NCBI GenBank assembly: GCA_031425155.1
Contig: JANPIV010000107.1
Span: 1-64,000, forward strand
Direction: 5' to 3'
From: M3007 sp031425155
GTDB lineage: Bacteria > Bacteroidota > Bacteroidia > Chitinophagales > Saprospiraceae
Length of the DNA stretch: 64,000 nucleotides
In this document: piece after piece, positions 32,519-40,842 of the stretch
How positions within the stretch are numbered: position 1 is the first letter of the stretch
How the letters are laid out: each line of letters opens with the position of its first letter
Notes under the pieces: generated by a model
Seen by the model: only the letters and a program-made list of their open reading frames with translations
Database searches by the model: none
What the model was told of the DNA's origin: nothing
Made by a program: the position numbers and the translations under genes

Positions 32519-33352
32519 TTACGCCCGCACTTTGGCCACTTCCTCCGCCTCCACCGTCTCATGCAGCATATCATACAATAAATCATGGTATTCCGGGAAA
32601 TCGGGCAGGTTATTATGGCCCGCACCTTCAATCGGGAAAAGCGTAATTTTATCGGGGGCCAGATCGCGCAACATCTCGCTTTGGCGAAAGGGAATCAGCC
32701 GGTCGCGGGTGCCGTGCAGAATGCAGATCGGGCAATGCACTTTCTTGATAAACCGATCCGTGCGAATGTGATAACGCAACAGCCAATTCATGGGTAGCAG
32801 AAAACCGTAGCGCATAATGTGGTACAGAAACGAATAATACGGCGAATCAAGAATCAGCAATCGCGGACTATTCCAGGAAGCAATGCGCGCCGCCAAACCG
32901 CTGCCCAACGACCGACCGTACAGCACAATTTGCTCTTCCTCATACTGACTGGCCAGCCACTTATAGACCTGTTGCAGATCGGAAAAGAGAATTTCTTCCG
33001 TGCGCCGACCCCGGCTTTTGCCAAAACCCCGAAAATCCAGGATCAGGAAATCATAGCCTTTGCCGACAAAATCCTTGGCAAATTTGCCCCAACCCTTGAT
33101 ACTCCGTGAGTTGCCTTTGATGTAAAAGACCACGCCCTTGCTATTGGGTACCCGAAAATGCAGCGCGTTCACGCTACCGCCGTCTTCCATTTCAAAGTCC
33201 ACCTCCGTGAAAGGGAAGGGGTACTTATACATGAACCATTTCGGCAGCCGTTCGGGACGGAAAAAAAAGTAGTCCTGCCCGAAATAAAATACGGCACACA
33301 GCGCGACATACGCCACGCCCACCCAAGAGAGAATATGTGCCCAAAGTTGCAT
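32519..33352 (-). CDS. Alpha/beta hydrolase with N-terminal membrane anchor
   Basis: A 277-residue serine hydrolase of the alpha/beta-fold (ABHD13/BEM46-like). Residues about 8-25 are a hydrophobic segment. The nucleophile elbow is GRSLGSGLAARIAS near residue 148 (Ser of GxSxG), Asp is likely in HGTRDRLIPFRQSE near 218 and His in EGAGHNNLPDF near 247. The oxyanion region YIKGNSRSIKGWG is clear. The substrate is unknown; peptidase, lipase or esterase are all possible. It ends 107 bp ahead of the transglutaminase-like gene and starts 88 bp from the thioredoxin/MsrA-like gene, all on the - strand. Confidence 0.9.
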   Translation of the reverse strand: MQLWAHILSWVGVAYVALCAVFYFGQDYFFFRPERLPKWFMYKYPFPFTEVDFEMEDGGSVNALHFRVPNSKGVVFYIKGNSRSIKGWGKFAKDFVGKGYDFLILDFRGFGKSRGRRTEEILFSDLQQVYKWLASQYEEEQIVLYGRSLGSGLAARIASWNSPRLLILDSPYYSFLYHIMRYGFLLPMNWLLRYHIRTDRFIKKVHCPICILHGTRDRLIPFRQSEMLRDLAPDKITLFPIEGAGHNNLPDFPEYHDLLYDMLHETVEAEEVAKVRA

Positions 33353-33439
33353 ACCAGGTTATTTTGGGCGAAAAGATAAGTATTGGCGGATTGAGCTGCC
33401 AAAATATTTATAAATCGGCTGCTGAACCCGCCACTACCT

Positions 33440-34471
33440 TTATTGCACCTCCGTCCAGGCTTTGGTCAAATCCGTGCGCCCGATCATATTCTTCCAGTCC
33501 CGTTTCGGATTGGCCTGTATTTTTTTCAATAAAGCCAACTGCCGCGCCGATAGCAGTGCATCCGGCGACTGATTTTCACCCACCAAACTATTGGCGCGGC
33601 AGGCTTGCAGTGAGGTCATGGGCACAAAACGGTAATTGGTTTTCGACAGGTAATATTTAGGCTCATTATCATGGCGAAAACCCTCGTTTTTCTGGCAGGC
33701 AGTGATGCCTTTGGGCTGCGTCCGAGCCGCCAAATCGGAACGCTTTATAATCGTTGGATTAAAAGTAACCCGCACCACTTCGTGGCCATCCTGAAAGCCG
33801 GGTGCCGTCTCAATAACCCCTGGAATGGCCCCAAAAGTGCCTTCACCGCTCCAAAAACAGTACATCGAAAAGGTGGCTGTTTCCAGACCCGAAGCGCGGG
33901 CCTGCAACTCTTCGTCGAGCACTTCCAGATAGCGCGGCACGGCTTGCCCCGTCAACTCTAACGCACTTTGCAAACCTTTAACCAATGAGGTCGAAGTCCT
34001 GAAATCGGGCATGCGCAACACAATATCCTTATAATCAGTCCGCACGATACGCACCACCGGATTATTCCAGGCGGGCTCATCGAAAATTTTCAGGGCTTCC
34101 GCGTCTTTGCCGCCTTTGTTGTTATAAATACAAACCGGCACAAAATACGTTTCAATAGCCTCCACAATCAGCGGATGGGACAGGGTGGTATTGCCAAAAT
34201 GCGTACAATTGGAGCAGCCCGGCACCTCCTGGAACAGAATTAGAATAGGCTTGCCAGTTTTAGCAGATTCAGCCTGGCCCGCCTGCAAATCGCGCAACCA
34301 ATGCACCTGTCCCAGCTCTTCCGGTTGGGGATCGGGTGCAGCAGGCAGCGGCAGAGTAGTAATGGCCACCGTAGTGGCAGATGTTTTTTTCATACCCGCA
34401 AAAGAGGGAGGTAAAAGATAGAAACCCGCTGTAAATAAGGTGGCGAGGCAAAGCAGTTTGACGGTCATCAT
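33440..34471 (-). CDS. Thioredoxin-like protein joined to an MsrA-like domain
   Basis: A 343-residue exported protein. After a signal segment (about 1-25) comes a thioredoxin-fold region with the redox motif VPGCSNCTHFG (C86, C89), like the VPG-C/U-type thioredoxin-like proteins. The C-terminal part (from about residue 200) resembles peptide methionine sulfoxide reductase A: SMYCFWSGEGTFGAIPGVIE and EVVRVTFNPTIIKRSDLAAR. The usual MsrA catalytic GCFWG is changed to MYCFW, keeping the Cys. It may repair oxidised Met in envelope proteins using its own thioredoxin domain, but that is inferred. The selenoprotein relatives use Sec at the first Cys; here it is Cys. Confidence 0.7.
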   Translation of the reverse strand: MMTVKLLCLATLFTAGFYLLPPSFAGMKKTSATTVAITTLPLPAAPDPQPEELGQVHWLRDLQAGQAESAKTGKPILILFQEVPGCSNCTHFGNTTLSHPLIVEAIETYFVPVCIYNNKGGKDAEALKIFDEPAWNNPVVRIVRTDYKDIVLRMPDFRTSTSLVKGLQSALELTGQAVPRYLEVLDEELQARASGLETATFSMYCFWSGEGTFGAIPGVIETAPGFQDGHEVVRVTFNPTIIKRSDLAARTQPKGITACQKNEGFRHDNEPKYYLSKTNYRFVPMTSLQACRANSLVGENQSPDALLSARQLALLKKIQANPKRDWKNMIGRTDLTKAWTEVQ

Positions 34472-34628
34472 TTTTAAAATTATTTTTAAAAAACCAACGC
34501 CAAATTTATACCCGGCGATGGATTATTTTCCCGGAAACGGTAGTTTTGTCTTTGCCCGGACGCAGCGGCTGCCAAGGCAATACTCTTAGGGTCGTGCAAA
34601 AAGGCGATATAAACGGCCATACCTGAGC

Positions 34629-34712
34629 TGTCATTCCGACGGAAGGAGGAATCCGCTAAGGTATTGATTATCAATGCCACGCTGCCAGATTCTTCCTGAC
34701 GTCGGAATGACA
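34629..34712. repeat. REP-like palindrome TGTCATTCCGACGGAAGG family
   Basis: TGTCATTCCGACGGAAGGAG at 34629 onward is answered by the inverted arm ending GTCGGAATGACA at 34712 (25-nt arms, a few mismatches, ~34-nt interior). It sits in the 405-bp gap between divergent genes (34472-34876), which has no gene I can support. Such TGTCATTCCGACG elements are widespread in Bacteroidota genomes; the arm is related to 8772-8845. Confidence 0.75.
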
Positions 34713-34876
34713 TTCATAGGTGGGAAATGGTAACTCATTTCTCAATCATTCCTTAAAACAGTTATAGTTCTCTTAAAAACAGCAATTTGGAGTTATAAAT
34801 CTGTAAACCCGATAAACCATAATGCCCGGCGCAAGTCCAACGATTGAATTATTGTTTCATCAAAAAAACGCGTACT

Positions 34877-35872
34877 ATGAAAACATACTGCAATGTGACT
34901 CCGGTGATCATTTTGCTCGCCACCCTGCTTTCTTTTAACACTTACGCCCAGAGTGAAAGTGCCGACAGCACAGGCCTGCCTGGCGATAATTTCAGTCTGG
35001 AAGCGGCCCTGGCCATGTTCCAGAAGGCCGAGTCGCTGGAGAGCTTTGAAAAAATGCTGAACACCGAAGACAACGATGTCAACAACCTCGACCTGAATGA
35101 AGATGGCCAGACCGACTATATTCGGGTGATTGATCGGATGGATGGCGACGCACACGCTATTGTGCTGCAAGTTCCGCTGAGTGCTTCCGATGCCCAGGAT
35201 ATAGCCGTTATCGAGATCGAAAAAGATGGGGCTGAAAGTGCCACTTTACAGATTGTCGGTGACGAAAATGTGTATGGCCAGGAGGTGATCGCCGAGCCAT
35301 TTGCCGAAGAGGCAGCAAAAAAAGACGGGCGTCATGGCCCGGCCATGCGCCTGGCACCCGACTACATCGTGGTGAATGTGTGGGGCTGGCCAGCGGTACG
35401 TTATATTTACCGGCCAGCCTACGTGGTGTATGTGTCGCCCTGGCGCTGGAGCGTATATCCCACCTGGTGGCGTCCTTTCCACCCGCGCCCCTGGGGATAT
35501 TACCACGTCCGGGTTCGGCCTTATCGCGCCCATTATCATGTAGTGACCACACACCGGGTCGTGCGGGCGCATAATGTGTACCACGGCCACCGCACCCACT
35601 CTACGGTCGTGCATAACCGGACGGTGACTCACGTGCAGACCAATGGCCGGAATAGCCGGAGCAACATAAATGGCCGAAATGCAGGAAACGACCGGAATGA
35701 TCGAAGCAGCGTAAATGGCCGGAACACTGGAAATGACCGAAATGGTCGGGTAGAAGCCAGCAGAACCAAAAAAACAACCACCGTACATGGCAGACGTGGG
35801 GGTTCGGTCACCAAAAAGCAAACCACTACCAAAGTGCAGGGCAAACAAGGCGAACGCAGAGGGCGGCACTGA
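34877..35872 (+). CDS. Secreted protein with a basic His/Arg/Asn-rich tail
   Basis: A 331-residue exported protein with a signal peptide (MKTYCNVTPVIILLATLLSF, cleaved near AQ). The N-terminal ~140 residues are acidic (LESFEKMLNTEDNDVNNLDL, then a DxDxDG-like loop NEDGQTDYIRVIDRMDGDAH). A Trp/Tyr/Pro-rich middle (WGWPAVRYIYRPAYVVYVSP) leads to a basic tail with imperfect NGRNxGNDRN repeats and a Lys/Arg/Gln-rich end. The acidic head and basic tail suggest a DUF-type envelope protein. I cannot name a family. Start chosen at 34877 for the signal peptide. Confidence 0.75.
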   Translation: MKTYCNVTPVIILLATLLSFNTYAQSESADSTGLPGDNFSLEAALAMFQKAESLESFEKMLNTEDNDVNNLDLNEDGQTDYIRVIDRMDGDAHAIVLQVPLSASDAQDIAVIEIEKDGAESATLQIVGDENVYGQEVIAEPFAEEAAKKDGRHGPAMRLAPDYIVVNVWGWPAVRYIYRPAYVVYVSPWRWSVYPTWWRPFHPRPWGYYHVRVRPYRAHYHVVTTHRVVRAHNVYHGHRTHSTVVHNRTVTHVQTNGRNSRSNINGRNAGNDRNDRSSVNGRNTGNDRNGRVEASRTKKTTTVHGRRGGSVTKKQTTTKVQGKQGERRGRH

Positions 35873-35909
35873 ACAGATTAAAGATAAATGAATTATATAT
35901 TTGATTTTT

Positions 35910-35949
35910 AAAGAGTTATGAGCGTTCTGCGTTCATGGCTCTTTTTTTT
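35910..35949 (+). terminator. Intrinsic terminator after the basic-tail gene
   Basis: A 15-bp stem with three G-T pairs (AAAGAGTTATGAGCG with CGTTCATGGCTCTTT), loop TTCTG, then a run of T. It lies 38 bp past the stop. The rest of the gap to 36209 holds the 5' region of the DUF4331 gene, with TAACCTTG near 36131 as a possible -7 box, and no gene. Confidence 0.8.
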
Positions 35950-36209
35950 ACCTGTTCATAAAAATTATTGTGTCTCCAAATGGCTGGGGTCAAAATTGAA
36001 TACCCGGAATGTTTCAAATCAATAATTCCAGCCCGTTTCTTTTCCTTTCGGCCCTACTGCTCCATCCGCTTATTTCCGCAGGAAAAAATTATTTTTTTAT
36101 TTTAAAACTAATCCTGCACCCTGCTCGAATATAACCTTGAACAATGACTACGCTGGGTCTCAGCCAGGGGTCAAAATATTTATCCTTTCACTTTTAAAGT
36201 CACCACATT

Positions 36210-37943
36210 ATGCTTGAAAACAGACTATTCCGTCTATTAGGAGTGCTGTTAATGGTGGGTTGGAGTTTCAACGGTTTTGCCTCGAGCCACCGGGAAGCCC
36301 CACTTATCTGCTCAGACCCGGTAGCGGACAACACGGACGTGTATGCTTTTCGTAGTCCAGATGACCCAAACACTGTTACCATCATCGCGAACTACCAACC
36401 ATTCCAGCTTCCCGATGGCGGTCCCAATTATTATACTTTTGGGGAAAATGTCCGCTATGAAATCCACATTGACAACGATGCCAGCAAATTTGGCGATGAA
36501 GTGACCTACCGTTTCACTTTTACCCGCGTTAATGAAGACCCTACGACCTTCTTCAATATTCGCCTCGGCAGTCGTAACCTCCGCGCCACCTATACCCTCG
36601 AGCGCTCCATGGATGGCGGACAAACGTTTCAGACCATTGTGCAAAATGGAGAGGTGCCGCCCAACAACATCGGCCCGCGCTCCATCGAGGGCGATGTTGG
36701 CTTAGCTACGCCTTACGAAACCCTGGTAGCCGATGCCATTATGACGGCTTCTACTGGCGAACGCGTGTTTGCCGGTCCCAGAGACGACGCATTCTTCGTT
36801 GATCTGGGTGGTATTTTCGACCTGGGCAACTCTCCACGGCAGGATGGCCCGATCCGCGATGGTTTGGCAGAGTACAACGTGAGCAGTATTGCGATCCAGG
36901 TTCCGATTGCGACCCTGCTCAAAGCCGGTGTATCTGCTACGCCGACGAGCATTCTGGATGCTAATTTTGTGATCGGCGTGTGGGCTTCGGCCAGCCGTCC
37001 GGCCATGAAAACGATTACCGGAGACAGCAGCTCTTACAGTGGCGACTGGGTACAGGTCAGCCGTTTGGGTATGCCATTGACCAACGAGGTGATCAACCCG
37101 ATGGCCTTCAAAGACTACTGGAACTCGCTGACGGCTTACGAGGATGTCTATGACAAATTCCTTGACCAGTATTTCTACAAACCCGAATTGTCCCTTTATA
37201 TGGACGACCGCTTTTTTGGGGCTGCCGTACCGGCTTTCTCCCAACTGCGGGTGCAAACCAATTCGCTGGGTGCGTATGACTTCGGTTACGGAAAAGATGG
37301 CCTGTTCCCGCTGAAAGGCAATCCTGCATTGGACGGAACAGCATTGGCTGAATCGGCATTTGGCGGTCTATTGCTGCCTGGCCCGGGTAACGCCCGTTCG
37401 GTGGACCTTTTCCCGATTTTCAATACGGGTGTGCCGAATCTGGCCCCTTACCAGTTGGCAACGGGCAAAAACGGCAATCCATTGGCCGTTGGTAAGCCAT
37501 TTATCAACAATTTTTTGCCTAGTCAGGGCGATATGTTGCGCCTGAATATGGCGGTGCCCGTCACCCAACGTGACGATCCGTCTTTCAGTTCGCTCGGTCT
37601 GGTGCAGGCGGCGGTGTTGGGTCTGACGGATCCGACCTATAACACGACTGCTGATCTGCAATTCATCCCGAACATGGATGGCTTCCCCAATGGTCGCCGC
37701 CTGGAGGATGATGTGACGCGGATCGAACTGCAAGCTGTTTCGGGTATTGTGCTGGCCGCCATCGGTCTGTGGTACGACGATTACGTAGATGGTGGAAGCC
37801 CGGTAACGCCGCAATTGCTCAATGTGCTGAACTATAGCACTGGTGTGGAGCAAAACGATAAAGCGTTCGAACCGACTTTCCCGTACGTTGCTACACCCTG
37901 GCGCGGTACCGAGGTGTCACGCCCCGACCAACCAGGCGAGTAA
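36210..37943 (+). CDS. DUF4331-family secreted protein (first copy)
   Basis: A 577-residue exported protein of the DUF4331 family, of unknown function and common in Bacteroidota and other bacteria. The signal peptide ends near GFASSHREAPLI; the SSHREAPLI and DNTDVYAFRSPDDPNTV motifs right after it are diagnostic. LYMDDRFFGAAVPAFSQLRV, FIPNMDGFPNGRRLEDDVTR and AAIGLWYDDY are strongly conserved with the next gene. It lacks the T9SS C-terminal domain that the second copy carries, ending after EVSRPDQPGE. Tandem duplicate of the following gene, 45 bp apart and probably one transcript. Confidence 0.9.
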   Translation: MLENRLFRLLGVLLMVGWSFNGFASSHREAPLICSDPVADNTDVYAFRSPDDPNTVTIIANYQPFQLPDGGPNYYTFGENVRYEIHIDNDASKFGDEVTYRFTFTRVNEDPTTFFNIRLGSRNLRATYTLERSMDGGQTFQTIVQNGEVPPNNIGPRSIEGDVGLATPYETLVADAIMTASTGERVFAGPRDDAFFVDLGGIFDLGNSPRQDGPIRDGLAEYNVSSIAIQVPIATLLKAGVSATPTSILDANFVIGVWASASRPAMKTITGDSSSYSGDWVQVSRLGMPLTNEVINPMAFKDYWNSLTAYEDVYDKFLDQYFYKPELSLYMDDRFFGAAVPAFSQLRVQTNSLGAYDFGYGKDGLFPLKGNPALDGTALAESAFGGLLLPGPGNARSVDLFPIFNTGVPNLAPYQLATGKNGNPLAVGKPFINNFLPSQGDMLRLNMAVPVTQRDDPSFSSLGLVQAAVLGLTDPTYNTTADLQFIPNMDGFPNGRRLEDDVTRIELQAVSGIVLAAIGLWYDDYVDGGSPVTPQLLNVLNYSTGVEQNDKAFEPTFPYVATPWRGTEVSRPDQPGE

Positions 37944-37988
37944 TTGCCTGATTATCCACCGTTTAAATCACCATTAATTCTTCATATA

Positions 37989-40040
37989 ATGATGAAAAAT
38001 TTTCTAAACCTAGTCTGGATGATCGGCATTATGCTGGTAGCTTGTCTGCCCGCTGCCCAGGCATCCAGTCACCGGGAGGCCCCACTCATCGCCGATGATC
38101 CATTGGCTGATAACGTGGACGTATATGCGTTCCGCAGTCCCGACGATCCTAATACGGTGACGCTGATCGCCACTTTTATTCCGTTTCAGCTGCCTCATGG
38201 CGGCCCGAACTACTACTTTTTCGGCGAAAATATCCGCTACGAAATTCACGTTGACAATGATGTTACCACGACTGGTGACGACATTGTTTACCGTTTTACT
38301 TTCAAAAACGTGTACGAAGATCCGTCCACCTTCTTCAGGGTGCGTTTAGGGCTGCAAAACCTGCGCAGCAACTATACGCTGGAGCGTTCCACCGATGGTG
38401 GCCAAAGTTTCCAGATGGTGACGAATTCCGGTTTTGTGCCGCCGCCGAATATTGGCAAACGTTCTATCGAAAGCCCGGTGGGCCTGAATACGACCTACGA
38501 AGCCCTGATGAACCGGGCCATTACCAATATTGGCGACGGAGAAACGGCCTACGTAGGTTATTCGGATGATCCATTTTTTGTTGATTTAGGGGGTATTTTT
38601 GATCTCGGCGATTCGCCACGTCAGGAAAGCGGTCCGCCACGCGATGGTCTGGGTTGCATGAATGTCTGTGCTATCGCGTTGAAGATTCCGATTGCCAACC
38701 TGCTGAAAGATGGTGCACCTGCCCAACCGGCCAACATCCTTGATCCGAACTATGTGATCGGGGTGTATGCCTCTACCAGCCGTCAGCAAATCAAGACGTT
38801 AGGTAAATATGCACAGGTGACTAACAGTGGCCCGTGGGTGCAGGTATCGCGCCTGGGGATGCCCCTGACTAACGAAGCGGTTATTCCGGTTGGTTACAAA
38901 GACTATTGGAATTCGCTGTCTCCGTACGAAGAAATTACCGATACGATACTGGACCAGTTTTTCTACAATCCTGAGCTGTCCCTGTATATGGACGATTCGC
39001 TGTTTGGTGCTGCTGTTCCGGCTTTTTCCAAACTGCGTGTACAACGTAACTCCCTGGGTATGTTCGATTTCGGTTACGGCCAGGATGGTCTCTACGGCTT
39101 GAAAGGCAATGCTGCCCTGGCTGGTTCCGCTCTCGATGATGCTGTCTTTGGTACCCTGTTGTTGCCTGGACCTGGAAAGCCGCGTTCGGTGGACCTTTGG
39201 CCTATATTCCACACGGGTGTGCCCAACGTAGTCCCTTATCAACTGGCGACCGGCAAAAACGGTAACCCATTAGCGGTTGGCAAACCATTCATCAACAACT
39301 TCCTGCCGAATGGCGGCGATATGTTGCGCCTGAATATGGCGGTGCCAGTCACCCCGCGTAATGATCCTGCTTTTAGTTCGCTCGGTCTGGTCCAGGCGGC
39401 CGTGTTGGGTTTGACTGATCCGGCGTATGCTGGTAATGCAGAACTGCAATTTATTCCGAACATGGATGGCTTCCCGAATGGTCGCCGTCTGGAAGATGAT
39501 GTGACGCGCATTGAGCTGCAAGCCGTTTCCGGTGTGGTGCTGGCGGCTATTGGCCTGTGGTACGATGACTACGTGCCTGGCGGCAGCCCGGTGACGCAGG
39601 ACCTGCTGGATGTGCTGACTTATACGACCGGTGTGGAAGAAAATGATACGACCTTCAGTGCCAGCTTCCCTTACCTCGCCATGCCGTGGGTCGGCGATGG
39701 AAAATGCGGTGGCAAAGTGGTGGCAGACAATATGCGTCAGATGTCGAATCGCAATAGCGTCCTCGGTCTGCAAACGGCTACAGTGGCGTTGTCTAACTTC
39801 CCGAACCCGTTTGTGGAGGCTACTACCGTCAAACTGCACCTGAGTGCTCCTTCCAAAGTGGACCTGCGCGTGTATGATATGACGGGTAAACTCGTGCGCA
39901 CCGTGATGCAGGAATCGAAAGATGCTGGTACTTACCAAATCAATGTACCGACTGCTGACTGGACACCGGGACGCTATGTGCTGGCGGCCATCATCAACGG
40001 CAAAATGCAACAGAGCATTAAAATCGTGAAATCGAAGTAG
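37989..40040 (+). CDS. DUF4331-family secreted protein with T9SS domain (second copy)
   Basis: A 683-residue paralogue of the preceding gene. The signal peptide MMKNFLNLVWMIGIMLVACL is followed by SSHREAPLIADDPLADNVDV. Most of the body aligns with the first copy, including KPFINNFLPNGGDMLRLNMA and FIPNMDGFPNGRRLEDDVTR. It has an extra ~80 residues at the end: LSNFPNPFVEATTVKLHLSA to KIVKSK, a T9SS type A sorting domain. So the second copy is sent across the outer membrane while the first is not, as judged by sequence. The start is at 37989; a Met immediately follows. Confidence 0.9.
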   Translation: MMKNFLNLVWMIGIMLVACLPAAQASSHREAPLIADDPLADNVDVYAFRSPDDPNTVTLIATFIPFQLPHGGPNYYFFGENIRYEIHVDNDVTTTGDDIVYRFTFKNVYEDPSTFFRVRLGLQNLRSNYTLERSTDGGQSFQMVTNSGFVPPPNIGKRSIESPVGLNTTYEALMNRAITNIGDGETAYVGYSDDPFFVDLGGIFDLGDSPRQESGPPRDGLGCMNVCAIALKIPIANLLKDGAPAQPANILDPNYVIGVYASTSRQQIKTLGKYAQVTNSGPWVQVSRLGMPLTNEAVIPVGYKDYWNSLSPYEEITDTILDQFFYNPELSLYMDDSLFGAAVPAFSKLRVQRNSLGMFDFGYGQDGLYGLKGNAALAGSALDDAVFGTLLLPGPGKPRSVDLWPIFHTGVPNVVPYQLATGKNGNPLAVGKPFINNFLPNGGDMLRLNMAVPVTPRNDPAFSSLGLVQAAVLGLTDPAYAGNAELQFIPNMDGFPNGRRLEDDVTRIELQAVSGVVLAAIGLWYDDYVPGGSPVTQDLLDVLTYTTGVEENDTTFSASFPYLAMPWVGDGKCGGKVVADNMRQMSNRNSVLGLQTATVALSNFPNPFVEATTVKLHLSAPSKVDLRVYDMTGKLVRTVMQESKDAGTYQINVPTADWTPGRYVLAAIINGKMQQSIKIVKSK

Positions 40041-40066
40041 GTTTTATCTTTCTAAACATAACCGGG

Positions 40067-40121
40067 CCGCCCCTGGACACTGCTGATTTATTTCGGCAGT
40101 GTGCATGGGGCGGTTTTTTTT
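40067..40121 (+). terminator. Strong intrinsic terminator of the DUF4331 pair
   Basis: CCGCCCC (40067-40073) pairs with GGGGCGG (40107-40113), and inside these ACACTGC pairs with GCAGTGT, followed by eight T. It lies 27 bp past the stop. Confidence 0.9.
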
Positions 40122-40150
40122 GTTGAAAGGATAACGTGAGAGCCCATCTA

Positions 40151-40504
40151 TCAGTCCAATGCGGTGGCTTTATCCAAGTGTAGCTCTATCAAATCATGAC
40201 TTTCCAATAACAAGGCGAGGTTTTCGGCCTGTGTTTCAAAGAGTTGCCTTAGGTTATGTAGTCTCAAATTTCCGACTTTGACCATGATTAATTTTGGCGG
40301 TTTGCGCTGTAAAAGAAACGAATGAAAAAAATCGCTGTCTTTTGAAACCACCACCGCATCCCGCTTGGCGGCCTCTTCGGCCAGCCACCCATCGCTGGTG
40401 GCATTGCCCAAAGGGAAGTCTGTAGTGTGAAATGCCGTATGACCGAGTGCTCTGAAATACTTACAAAGCGATCTGGGCAGGTGCGCGTCAATAATAAAAA
40501 TCAT
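40151..40504 (-). CDS. DUF5615-family PIN-like toxin candidate
   Basis: A 117-residue protein of the DUF5615 (Mut7-C/PIN-like) family, thought to be RNase toxins. The N-terminal IDAHLPRSL and the SKDSDFFHSF acidic cluster are the PIN-type metal sites; the C-terminus is helical (LFETQAENLALLLESHDLIE). The upstream gene encodes DUF433, and the two overlap by 4 bp (ATGA at 40501-40504), the usual arrangement of a translationally coupled toxin-antitoxin pair. The strand order is antitoxin first. Toxicity has not been shown and the assignment is by family. Confidence 0.85.
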   Translation of the reverse strand: MIFIIDAHLPRSLCKYFRALGHTAFHTTDFPLGNATSDGWLAEEAAKRDAVVVSKDSDFFHSFLLQRKPPKLIMVKVGNLRLHNLRQLFETQAENLALLLESHDLIELHLDKATALD

Positions 40505-40746
40505 GCTGCGTGGGGATAGACATACACGCTTTTGGTTTTGATAGCTTGGGCAGCATAGGCCAAGCAGGCCAGAATATCTTCTGACTCCAGGTCAGAAAAT
40601 TCAGCGAGCAATTCGTCTATGGTGTCGCCCGCTGCCAAATACTCCAAAATGCTCTCCACAGGATAACGAAGGCCTCTGATAACAGGCTTTCCATGGCAGA
40701 TTGCGGGATCAATAGTAATGCGGTTAAGCAAGGAAGAGTATTCCAT
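40501..40746 (-). CDS. DUF433-family antitoxin candidate
   Basis: An 81-residue DUF433 protein, a winged-helix-like antitoxin or DNA-binding family. The signature RITIDPAICHGKPVIRGLRY (residues 9-28), a conserved GxPxIxGxR block, is followed by VESILEYLAAGDTIDELLAE and DLESEDILACLAYAAQ. It overlaps the DUF5615 gene by 4 bp and precedes it, as expected for an autoregulated pair. Confidence 0.88.
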   Translation of the reverse strand: MEYSSLLNRITIDPAICHGKPVIRGLRYPVESILEYLAAGDTIDELLAEFSDLESEDILACLAYAAQAIKTKSVYVYPHAA

Positions 40747-40842
40747 AATTTATGGTGATGTGTTTGCTACAAAAGTAGGCGCGTTTTTACCAGAATCCAA
40801 TATCTAATTCTTTTCAACCCGTGGCCTATACTATACCACGAT

